In this document: positions 16,154 through 23,868 of the stretch, in pieces | Numbering within the stretch: the first letter of the stretch is position 1 | Layout: every line of letters begins with the position of its first letter | From: Cupriavidus basilensis | GTDB lineage: Bacteria > Pseudomonadota > Gammaproteobacteria > Burkholderiales > Burkholderiaceae | Length of the DNA stretch: 64,000 nt | NCBI RefSeq assembly: GCF_008801925.2 | Contig: NZ_CP062803.1 | Span: forward strand, 2,480,001-2,544,000 | Direction: 5' to 3' | Position numbers and translations under genes: made by a program | The notes under the pieces: model-generated | The model's database searches: none | What the model was told of the DNA's origin: nothing | What the model saw: only the letters and a program-made list of their open reading frames with translations

Positions 16154-17554
16154 TTACCAGCCGATAGCAAAGTAGGAAATCGCGGAAGCCGCGCCGTTCC
16201 CGTTGTTAAACAGTGTCATCCCGGTTGTTGACGGAATGCCCCATCCCCCCGCAGACGCTGTCGAAACACCACCACTGTTGACGAATGAGGCGACAGCTGA
16301 GAGGAAAGCATTTGGGAATGCGATGGGGAAGGTAACATTAGAGCCACCAGCCGCAGTCACTGCGTTCACCTGCCCCCACTGCAGAATCAAGTTGTACTTA
16401 ACGCCCGCTGCAATGACCGGGATCTTCACGTAGCCGTTCGCCGAGAGGGTTGCCGCAAACTGCCCAAGGTTGACCGCATGTTGAGTCGCAGTTGGCCCAG
16501 CTACTGCGAACAGCTGGCTAGCCAACCCGGCAAGGGCCGCATACCTCCCGTCACCTGCCCCAAGGCTCACCGCATGGTTGCTCTGCACAGGCGCTGCCAC
16601 CTGCAGCGCGCCGCCCGTGCACTCAATCAGCACCCACGAGCTGATGTCCGCGCGCCAGACCGCCTGGCACTTACCGCCAGCGACAATCTCCCCGCCCTGC
16701 AGCGCACTGTGCGCGCCGCCGACCAGCGGCTGTGCGCCCAGGCTGTTGACGTTCAGCGTCGAGGCGCCGCTGTTCGCGGTCTTGGTCTTGAACCACAGCA
16801 CCATGCCATCGGTCAGCGCAGTGATGGCGGGGCTGTAGCTGACGGCGTAGGCGTTGGCCGCGCCGGTATCCACCGCAGTCGTCAACGCGTTCTGCTGGAT
16901 CGCATGCAGCAGGTCGGCCGGCAAGATCGGCGCGTTCGCAGCCTGGGCGATGTTGGCCGAGGTGATGGTCGTCTGGCCGTTGGCGACGGTCACCACCCAC
17001 AGGCCGGTATAGCCCGCATCCGGGGCCGGCGTCGTCTGCGTGCCGGTGGCGGCCGCCACGCCAGCCTTTGCCGAAATGCTAACGATTCCCTTGCGCGCGG
17101 TCGCCTGCTGGGCGCCGCTTCCGCCCGGGCCGGACCAGGCCTGCGTGGGATTGCTGGCGTTGTAGTACGGCAGCGTGATCAGGCCAGTGTCGGAATCCAG
17201 GTAGGCCGCCTGGATCAGGTAGTTGACGCTCTGGCCGGCGGTGGCCGGCGCCGGGCAGCTCAGCGTCACGGGGTCGAGCGAGATGCCCTGCTTCAGGATG
17301 CTGTGCGAGGTGTCCGCCGGCAGCGAGGAATAGGCCGTGGCGTCGATGTTCGCCAGGGCGTATATCTCGCCAGGGTTCACGATCACCTGTAGCGATGCCG
17401 GGCCGGTCGGCACACAGCCAAGGCCGTTCACCACGGCGGCGGTACCCAGCATGACCGCAGCCAGCTTCGCCAGAGCGATCATGGCGAATTTGTTGGTGTT
17501 CAGCAGGTCCGTTTCGAGGGGGATCTGCCCCGGGTAGACGGTTTGGCGGTCCAT
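16154..17554 (-). CDS. Tail fibre protein
   Basis: A 466-residue phage tail fibre. The N-terminal half is conserved among Burkholderiales phages (MDRQTVYPGQIPLETDLL). The C-terminal domain is of the gp53-like kind (ILQWGQVNAVTAAGG, FPIAFPNAFLSAVASF, ending ISYFAIGW). It would decide host-surface binding. It is followed by its chaperone. A terminator lies just upstream of its start, so it probably has its own promoter. Confidence 0.9.
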   Translation of the reverse strand: MDRQTVYPGQIPLETDLLNTNKFAMIALAKLAAVMLGTAAVVNGLGCVPTGPASLQVIVNPGEIYALANIDATAYSSLPADTSHSILKQGISLDPVTLSCPAPATAGQSVNYLIQAAYLDSDTGLITLPYYNASNPTQAWSGPGGSGAQQATARKGIVSISAKAGVAAATGTQTTPAPDAGYTGLWVVTVANGQTTITSANIAQAANAPILPADLLHAIQQNALTTAVDTGAANAYAVSYSPAITALTDGMVLWFKTKTANSGASTLNVNSLGAQPLVGGAHSALQGGEIVAGGKCQAVWRADISSWVLIECTGGALQVAAPVQSNHAVSLGAGDGRYAALAGLASQLFAVAGPTATQHAVNLGQFAATLSANGYVKIPVIAAGVKYNLILQWGQVNAVTAAGGSNVTFPIAFPNAFLSAVASFVNSGGVSTASAGGWGIPSTTGMTLFNNGNGAASAISYFAIGW

Positions 17555-17570
17555 TTAGGCTCCGGAAATG

Positions 17571-17593
17571 AAAAAGCCCGCGCAACGCGGGCT
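17571..17593 (-). terminator. Terminator upstream of the tail fibre gene
   Basis: AGCCCGCG/CGCGGGCT 8-bp stem with a three-base loop and TTTTT on the minus strand. It ends transcripts arriving from the baseplate genes or from the 17.6-18.3 kb region. Confidence 0.75.
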
Positions 17594-17732
17594 GTGAATG
17601 ATCTGGTGTCTGTGATCTTGAGACGCTAGGGCGCTCAAAATATCCCCCTTTGTAGGGGAGCGATTTCCGGGCAATCGGCGCACTATTCCTGCCGCCAATC
17701 TGGCTCCGGACTCGATAGCCTCAGTTGCTGAT

Positions 17733-17930
17733 ATGACCCAACTCGCCTGCCTCTTCGCTTTCCAGTTGCTCTGGTTTTTCCCTCTTCGCCGAATCTTTGC
17801 GCGCACGCACCTACCCACGTCAATTGCCTTCCTCGCAATCATTCCGGCTGTAGGCCCGCTAATCTGCGCGTGGATCCTGGCGATACGCCCTTGGCCAATT
17901 AGGCGACGAGTGGCTGATTCATTTAGGTGA
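17733..17930 (+). CDS. Possible small membrane protein
   Basis: A 65-residue frame (MTQLACLFAFQLLWFFPL...) with two hydrophobic segments, the second AFLAIIPAVGPLICAWILAI, and a basic end (RRRVADSF). The composition is coding-like, but there is no clear ribosome site and no family. It lies on the strand opposite to the tail genes, between the terminator at 17571 and gpI, where accessory genes often sit. Confidence 0.4.
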   Translation: MTQLACLFAFQLLWFFPLRRIFARTHLPTSIAFLAIIPAVGPLICAWILAIRPWPIRRRVADSFR

Positions 17931-18269
17931 GCAGCAGGTGGCTAGGTCCGGCGCGCTGCCTGCCATCGTTGGCGCTGCAGATTCCCCCGTCTTGGGGGAT
18001 CGTCCAGCAGCTACATCAACGCAAAATACCGACGGCCCGTTAGATTGGGACTTGCTATCCCTTCCCACCGAACTTCTCTGTCACAAGGATCTTGCAGTGA
18101 TGCACGCGAACAGCTGCTCAACCGCGACTCAGCAAATACAGCTCACGGCACAGCAACTAGCCGAGCGACGAATCCGAGCGCTCGCGGATCTACTAGAGGA
18201 GGCCATCAAGAGCAGTCCTCCACTAAAAACTCCTGGTGCAAGAACCTACGGGGCGGGCACCTCACCGAC
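17931..18269. other. Region without a convincing gene
   Basis: It has only weak frames. A plus-strand helix-like piece near 18098-18230 (TQQIQLTAQQLAERRIRALADLLEEAI) reads as coding-like but has no clear gene limits. Possible remnant of cargo. Confidence 0.4.
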
Positions 18270-18401
18270 TCACGCCCACACTCGATAAGGCGTCCCCGGT
18301 GCCGGCGTGACAATGATGCCGCCCAGCGCCAACAGTTCATCGGCGGCCAGCTCGCACGCCACCCTGACACTGCAGTTGGCGGCGTGACCACGAGGCGGCA
18401 T
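18270..18401 (-). CDS. Small phage protein after gpI
   Basis: A 43-residue frame (MPPRGHAANCSV...) that starts three bases after the gpI stop, with coding-like ending LALGGIIVTPAPGTPYRVWA. Position and tight spacing suggest a real small tail-region gene; no function is recognised. Confidence 0.5.
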   Translation of the reverse strand: MPPRGHAANCSVRVACELAADELLALGGIIVTPAPGTPYRVWA

Positions 18402-18404
18402 GAG

Positions 18405-19076
18405 CTAGTTCTGTGCAATACGCGTCCAAACGATGGTGGCCACCGGCTTAATACTGTCGATCGCGGCGTAGATGTCCGCGTCGGTCACGCCGCCCTGGAT
18501 CATCGAGAGCGCTGCGTACGAGGCGCGGGACGGCTGCCCGTACCCGCCAGTGGAGATCCCGTAGCCCGCCACGAGGGGAATGCCGGTGCCCACCGGTCGG
18601 TAGGCCGTCACGAAAGCCTGGAATGGCATCAGCATCGAGCCGTAGGCCCCTGCCACGCCGTACCCGATCAGCGGGCCGCCATACACCCCGGTGTCCACCG
18701 GCCGCGTCGGCTCAATCACCACCGGTGTGCGACCCGTCAGGTCCTGCAGCACCCGGATCAGCCCCGCGCGCGTCGCCCGCTCGCGGAACAGGTTGATCAG
18801 GATCCGCGCTCGAAATGAGTCGTCGGACTGGTTTGCCGCGCGCATCAGCGCCGAGCCGAAGAAATCGGCCGCGATCATGTCGAGCCAGCCATCGGTGGCG
18901 GACTTGATGCGCGTCTGCAGCCGCGCGTAGCTGAGCAGGCTGTAGATGAACGCGCCTGTGTAGGCCAGACCCTGCAGCAGGCCGGTGATGACCGGGGATT
19001 GGTTCTCATCGGGGAACCAGCGCGGCAGGTAGCCGCGCAGCCGGCGGTAGACATCGTTTTGATCACCGACTGCCAT
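18405..19076 (-). CDS. Phage tail protein I-like (baseplate)
   Basis: A 223-residue protein in the place of gpI, immediately after baseplate J with no gap. The N-terminal half (YLPRWFPDENQSPVITGLLQGLA, FFGSALMRAANQSDDSFRARIL) is of the type found in P2/Mu-like tail formation proteins; the C-terminal half is Gly-rich. It forms part of the baseplate periphery. Confidence 0.8.
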   Translation of the reverse strand: MAVGDQNDVYRRLRGYLPRWFPDENQSPVITGLLQGLAYTGAFIYSLLSYARLQTRIKSATDGWLDMIAADFFGSALMRAANQSDDSFRARILINLFRERATRAGLIRVLQDLTGRTPVVIEPTRPVDTGVYGGPLIGYGVAGAYGSMLMPFQAFVTAYRPVGTGIPLVAGYGISTGGYGQPSRASYAALSMIQGGVTDADIYAAIDSIKPVATIVWTRIAQN

Positions 19077-20216
19077 TTATGCCACCGAGATCGTAGAGGC
19101 CTTGACGGTCTGCTTGGCCGTGGCCACCAGGTCAGCCGTGCTGCCATTCAGAGTTACGCCCGTCACGTTGGTGACCCCTGGCGACGCATCGTAGGCCACC
19201 TGTGCCAGGCGGCTATAGGGCAGCGTCATGGTCTGCGTCACCGGGTCGCGCGGCAGCGCGTTGATGTAGTTGGTCAACGCCGTCACAACGAGCTGCCGCG
19301 TGGCGGCGCCGTCGTAGCCCGCGCCGATCGTGCAGGTCATTGCCACCGAGGCATTCAACAGTGCCGGCGCGAACACGCCGAAGCTGCTGCATAGCGGCCG
19401 CACCGCGTCGATCGCGTTCGACACGGTGGCGAGGAACGTGCTGCCGGGCGCACCGGTGCCGTCATCTACCACCACATAGAAGTAGCCCATCTGCACCGCG
19501 CCGGCATAGGTCTGGTTCTCGACCAGTGCGTACGTGACGCCCTGCTTGAGGGACGTGATGGCGTAGCCCACCGCGTCCTTTGTTGCCTTGGACAGGCTGC
19601 GGATGTAGGCGATGAAGCGCGTGCGCAAGGCTGGGTCCGATTCAGCGTCAGCGCCATTGGCAAAGCTGGCGCCGTTCGTGACGGTATCCACGCCCGAAAT
19701 CGCCCCGGCGATCACCGAGACCGCCCCGATCACAGCGTTGCCGGCCGCGCCGGCCACTACCGCTAGGACGGGCACACTCACGCTGGGCATGCCCGCCGCC
19801 AGGACATAGCCGCCCAGCGCGGCGCTGTAGGCCGGATTGGTCATGTCAGCGACGACCGCGTACTGCTGCGTGCCGTCGCCCGTCTGGACGGTGGTGCCAA
19901 CCGGCACCACAGCCTGCTGCGTCGCGGTGAAGCGAGAAAACGTGACTTGCCCGGTCGCGTATGTGGCCGGCAGCCGGCTCACGCCGAAGTCGGCTACCCA
20001 GCTGTCCAGGTCGGCACCGCTTGACGTGGCCGCCCGCGTGATCGCCAGGACCTGCATGATCAGGCTTTCGAGCCAGACCGTCACCGCGGCGTTCGCCTCG
20101 ACAACCGCACGCAGGATCGACCCGATCGTGAGATCGAGGAGGACGCTCGCATAGCCCTGAATGGCCGTCACGCTCTCGCGCACCAGCGTGGTGAAGTCCT
20201 TCGTGGAAATGGCCAT
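19077..20216 (-). CDS. Baseplate assembly protein J
   Basis: A 379-residue gpJ-family protein that builds the baseplate wedge of contractile tails. Conserved stretches: MAISTKDFTTLVRESVTAIQ at the start, GADLDSWVADFGVSRLPA, GADAESDPALRTRFIAYIRSL, and INALPRDPVTQTM near the end. The length is normal. It lies between the gp25-like protein and gpI. Confidence 0.93.
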   Translation of the reverse strand: MAISTKDFTTLVRESVTAIQGYASVLLDLTIGSILRAVVEANAAVTVWLESLIMQVLAITRAATSSGADLDSWVADFGVSRLPATYATGQVTFSRFTATQQAVVPVGTTVQTGDGTQQYAVVADMTNPAYSAALGGYVLAAGMPSVSVPVLAVVAGAAGNAVIGAVSVIAGAISGVDTVTNGASFANGADAESDPALRTRFIAYIRSLSKATKDAVGYAITSLKQGVTYALVENQTYAGAVQMGYFYVVVDDGTGAPGSTFLATVSNAIDAVRPLCSSFGVFAPALLNASVAMTCTIGAGYDGAATRQLVVTALTNYINALPRDPVTQTMTLPYSRLAQVAYDASPGVTNVTGVTLNGSTADLVATAKQTVKASTISVA

Positions 20217-20217
20217 G

Positions 20218-20598
20218 TCAGCGGTTCACGTCAAAGCTGAGGGTTACCGGCTTGCGCGTGGTCGCGCTGGTGTACCGGACGGTCACGGCGAAGCCGGAAT
20301 TGATCTGCTGCAGGTCCACCTCGGGCTCGGGCTGCCGGGCAACTGCGTCTTCCATCAGGACCTGGCTGCGGATGAGCGCGCGCAGCGCAGGCAGATCGGC
20401 GTTCTGGCCGATCTTGGCCGGCAGGCCCGCACCGTATTCCGGGTGGAAGATGTACTCGCCTGGGTTGGTGACCAATCGGCGCACGATGCGTTGCTGCGTG
20501 CGCGTATCACCGCTGGCCTGTCCGAGATCGCCGGTCGGCGAGACGCCGAGGTCGTTCCCGACCCAGTGGTCGATGTCGTTGAGAAGCTGCTGGGTCAT
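20218..20598 (-). CDS. GpW/gp25-family baseplate wedge protein
   Basis: A 126-residue lysozyme-like-fold wedge protein of contractile tails. QQRIVRRLVTNPGEYIFHPEYGAGL is the typical family segment. It overlaps gpV by four bases and ends one base before the gpJ start. Confidence 0.9.
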   Translation of the reverse strand: MTQQLLNDIDHWVGNDLGVSPTGDLGQASGDTRTQQRIVRRLVTNPGEYIFHPEYGAGLPAKIGQNADLPALRALIRSQVLMEDAVARQPEPEVDLQQINSGFAVTVRYTSATTRKPVTLSFDVNR

Positions 20599-21260
20599 AC
20601 CGGTATGCCTGTGTTGGCGCCGCCGTTGCCGTTGCTATGGCGGTGCGTGCTGCCGATGTCGACGCCGTTGTTGTGGATGGTGCCGGTGGTGTCCAGGTTG
20701 CCGGTCACCGTCGAGGTGGCGCCCGAACCGTTGTCACCGGAAATGGCCATGCCGCCCTGCCCGGTGATGGTCTGCTCGACCAGCAGCGTGTTGTCCATCT
20801 GCACGGGCCCGACAAAGTGGTGCAGCTGTGCGGTGTACTTGGCCGTGGTCTGTGCCACCACCTCGACGGTGCCGTCGTTCTTGAATCGCAGCGCCGACCC
20901 GGACTGGTGCACGATCCAGAACTCTCCAGACGGCGCGCCGGGTGGCCTCGCCACATCGCTATACAGTCGCCCGCACACGTAGCCAGTCTCGATTTCGCCC
21001 CCAAAGAACTTCACCTCGACCTGATCGCCGGGACTTGGCGGTGCGTCCAGTCCCCAGGTATTGCCGACCCATGGCGAGGCAACCGGAAGCCACCCCGTCA
21101 GGGTCCGGTCGGGAAAGTCCGGGTCGGCGGGTTCCAGGCGGACCCGCGCCGAAGCGGTGCCGGGGTCGTAGCTGGTGACGATGCCAACGCAGCATTCCGC
21201 CCGCCCGGCCTGTGCCAGCTCGGCAGCAAGGGCCATCTGGTTGCGAAAGCGCTGCATCAT
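20595..21260 (-). CDS. Baseplate assembly protein V (spike-like)
   Basis: A 221-residue gpV/gp45-type protein. It has an OB-fold part (VGIVTSYDPGTASARVRLEP; GDQVEVKFFGGEIETGYVCGRLY) followed by a beta-helical Gly/Thr/Asn-rich end with a terminal HRHSNGNGG, which probably binds metal at the spike tip. It overlaps gpD by four bases. Confidence 0.9.
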   Translation of the reverse strand: MMQRFRNQMALAAELAQAGRAECCVGIVTSYDPGTASARVRLEPADPDFPDRTLTGWLPVASPWVGNTWGLDAPPSPGDQVEVKFFGGEIETGYVCGRLYSDVARPPGAPSGEFWIVHQSGSALRFKNDGTVEVVAQTTAKYTAQLHHFVGPVQMDNTLLVEQTITGQGGMAISGDNGSGATSTVTGNLDTTGTIHNNGVDIGSTHRHSNGNGGANTGIPV

Positions 21261-22305
21261 AGGGGCGGTACCGAGTCCGGGTTGTGGTTCTTGGCCGAGA
21301 TGTCCATCACGTAGCCGTCTTCCAGGCTCATCTGGCGCGTGATGCCATCCACGTAGTAATCCTGATCGAAGGCGGTCCCGGTGCCAGTCAGGCGCACCAG
21401 GGTGGTCTGCGTCAGCACGTTGTCGGCCGGCAGCCGCGCGCGCAACTTCATCTCGTGCTGCGTGATCTCGCGGTGCATCCGCTGCGCGAACGTGTTGGCC
21501 CGATCCTGATCCATGCCGCCGCGATTGAACGTGTAGATTTGCTGGTTTCCGAAGGGCGACGCCTTGCCCGGCTGGATCGTCTTCCCCCGGCTGGGGTAGT
21601 ACGCCGTGATCCTGTTGCTCGGTTTCAGGTGCCAGGACCGCACCACTACCGTGACGCCCTTCGCGACCGTCAGACTGCGGGACAAACGCAGATCTCGCAC
21701 GTTGGCCGACGGGTTCCCCTGGTCGTCCACGACCCAGCGCAGCTCATAAACGTTGGAAGGCCCGCCCACTGGTGCAGACGAGATGCCGCTGAGCTGTTCG
21801 TTCAGGTCGTGGTAGCGCTTCTTGTACAGCCCGCGCGCCCTATCCAGGGTTGCCGTCGCCTCTGCCACCTTGGCGAGCCCCGCCTGCTGCGCGGCTGCAG
21901 CCGCGGCGTCGTCGCCGGCGGCCACCGCAGCATCCTTCGCATCGGAGTCGGCCAGCGCCGCCTTGTTGAGGACCTTCGCCTTCTCCTGCTCGGCCCGCCA
22001 CGCTGCCGACACCTCGTCGAACTCCTTCTGCAGGGCAGCCTTGTCCACTGGCACCACTGGCAGCGTGTCTTCCTGCCGCGGCTCGAAATGCAGTTCCTGC
22101 CCCTTCACGTAACAGATGAACCCCTCTTCCGACGCCAGCCATGTGAGCAAGTCCCACTCGCTGCGCTGATCGACCATCCGCACGTGGTCATAGGCATACA
22201 GGCTGCCGGCCTTTGTCATGGTCGCCGTCACGACGGGCGTCAGGCCGTGCGCCTGTGCCAGTTGGATGGCGATCTCCGACGAAGTCAGGTTCTGGTATCC
22301 GAGTC
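21257..22305 (-). pseudogene. 5'-truncated late control protein D (gpD/VgrG-type tail hub)
   Basis: About 345 residues of gpD-type tail hub are readable, from GYQNLTSSEIAIQLAQAHG to DISAKNHNPDSVPPL, with an inserted Ala/Lys coiled coil in the middle (KVLNKAALADSDAKDAAVAAG). The usual first ~110 residues are missing. Upstream of ~22305 the same frame reads Arg/Pro-rich sequence antisense to the next gene, so the open frame to 22420 is not the true start. The cut coincides with the loss of all upstream morphogenesis genes and marks a large deletion. Confidence 0.75.
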
Positions 22306-22314
22306 GTTGCCCGC

Positions 22315-23403
22315 ATGGAAGACGACGACGCCGATTTGCCACTCGGTCAGGAAGTGGAGCGTTTTCTGCTGGCCGCCGCTCCCCCGGCACCTGTTGGCGG
22401 GGCGGATGAGCACGCGGCATTCGCGCAGCACATGGACAGCACCGGCTACCAATGGGAGCCTGCGCAAGACAGCGAAGGCGAGTATGAAGATGCAGAGACC
22501 CGCATCAACTTCGGATGCTTCCAAGCCGGCCGCGCCCAGTCCGCTCCCCTCACCAATGAGGGTGGCAGCGAGCCGGTGGCGGAAGTTGTCCCGTGCTATA
22601 CGCCAAGCGGCAGGCGGGTTGCGTTGAATTCGGAGCACCAATCACTCCCCATCGGTACGAAGCTTTACGCCACCCCTGCGCCGAGCGCATCGCCTGCCGC
22701 GCAAGAAATCATCGCAGATTTCCTAGAGCGGACCGGGCAATACGTGACGAACGACGCGAGCCGCGAAGCAGCCTTGGCCGAGGCTAGAGCGGAGGGCTTT
22801 GCAGCGGGTAAGGCCGCATTGCAATCGAGCGCCATCGCCCAGGGATGCACACGTTCGCATCCTCACGAAAACATGGGAGCCGAGTGCGCGCAAAAGACTA
22901 TCGAGGCGCGAGCGGCCAACACCAGGGCGCAACCGAGCGCCAAGGCACAACAGGTCGGGGTGGCCGAATACTGCGCATCTTGCGATGACGGCCTTTGCCA
23001 GAAGGGGCACGGTGCGCAACCGAGCGCCAAGGCGCTGACGGATGCAATGCGCGTGCTGCGGCAGTTCAATGCACTGATCACGGAGCGTGAGCAGGAACTT
23101 GGCGGCCTAAGTAAGGAGATGCAGGAAATCGCGGACCAGGCCCGCGCCCTCCTGGCCGCAGAGCAGCCCGGCGAGGACGTGCGCGATGCGGTGAATAGGC
23201 TATCAATCACCGCATCATCTGCGGAGATTGCGCCGGCCGCGCGCGTCGTGCAGGCATCGCGCCTGCTGCAGCTCGAGCGCCTTGCGCGCGCGCTCAACAC
23301 CGACGCGAAGACCCACCCGCTGCAGCCGCTGGCGCGCTGGGTGAAGTTCGGGCCCGAGGCCGCATTCCTCGCTTCGCTGTCGAAGCCACAACAGGATCAA
23401 TGA
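22315..23403 (+). CDS. Phage accessory protein of unknown function (possibly 5'-truncated)
   Basis: A 362-residue soluble protein (MEDDDADLPLGQEVERFLL...). The N-terminal third has the AFAQHMDSTGYQWEPAQDSE pattern seen in early-region phage proteins. A helical middle repeats AQPSAKA three times (near residues 205, 212 and 237), and the C-terminal part is helical (AMRVLRQFNALITEREQEL). The start lies a few bases from the deletion junction, so the original N-terminus may be lost. No function is known. Confidence 0.6.
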   Translation: MEDDDADLPLGQEVERFLLAAAPPAPVGGADEHAAFAQHMDSTGYQWEPAQDSEGEYEDAETRINFGCFQAGRAQSAPLTNEGGSEPVAEVVPCYTPSGRRVALNSEHQSLPIGTKLYATPAPSASPAAQEIIADFLERTGQYVTNDASREAALAEARAEGFAAGKAALQSSAIAQGCTRSHPHENMGAECAQKTIEARAANTRAQPSAKAQQVGVAEYCASCDDGLCQKGHGAQPSAKALTDAMRVLRQFNALITEREQELGGLSKEMQEIADQARALLAAEQPGEDVRDAVNRLSITASSAEIAPAARVVQASRLLQLERLARALNTDAKTHPLQPLARWVKFGPEAAFLASLSKPQQDQ

Positions 23404-23439
23404 GATGACAAGAGCCCAACTGTTTGCTGTCGCGAACGG

Positions 23440-23808
23440 CTACTTCAACGCGAAATTGATGGGATGGACAACAGTCATCGGACGCAACTCTCCCGTGGTC
23501 GGATCTCGATACGGGTTGCAACGAGACTCCATCACTGCCTCGACCGCAGCGGAGTCGAGCGCGGGGCTTCCAGACGACTGCAATACATCAGCACGGACAA
23601 CTTCGCCAGTAGCATCCATCGTCGCCCTGATAGAGGCTTTCCCCTCGATGCCCTGCTCCCTCGCCGCCGCAGGGTATTTCGGATTTGCAAGCAGACAAGC
23701 CAACTTGTCAGGCGGCGCCGAAGTCAGTGCCAAAGTTAGGCCTCCACATGACACCAACCCAGCTGCGCAGAGTATCAGCGCTGTTGTTCGAACCAAGCTC
23801 AATTCCAT
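23440..23808 (-). CDS. TonB C-terminal-domain-like lipoprotein
   Basis: A 122-residue protein with a lipoprotein signal (ELSLVRTTALILCAAGLVSC) and a domain like the C-terminus of TonB: NPKYPAAAREQGIEGKASIR, then VLQSSGSPALDSAAVEAV, the usual alpha/beta pattern. It lacks the Pro-rich spacer and inner-membrane anchor of real TonB, so energy transduction is unlikely. It lies alone on the minus strand within early phage genes. Confidence 0.8.
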   Translation of the reverse strand: MELSLVRTTALILCAAGLVSCGGLTLALTSAPPDKLACLLANPKYPAAAREQGIEGKASIRATMDATGEVVRADVLQSSGSPALDSAAVEAVMESRCNPYRDPTTGELRPMTVVHPINFALK

Positions 23809-23868
23809 CGCTATCGCCCCATCTTTTTGGCAGGAGTCTAGCAAACCTCAAGCATTCGAGGTGTTCGC

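Noticed and set aside
13479..22305. A tailocin (phage tail-like bacteriocin) instead of a prophage
   Set aside because: Fibre, baseplate and lysis genes are present, but sheath, tube and tape measure are missing and gpD is truncated, so no particle could be built.
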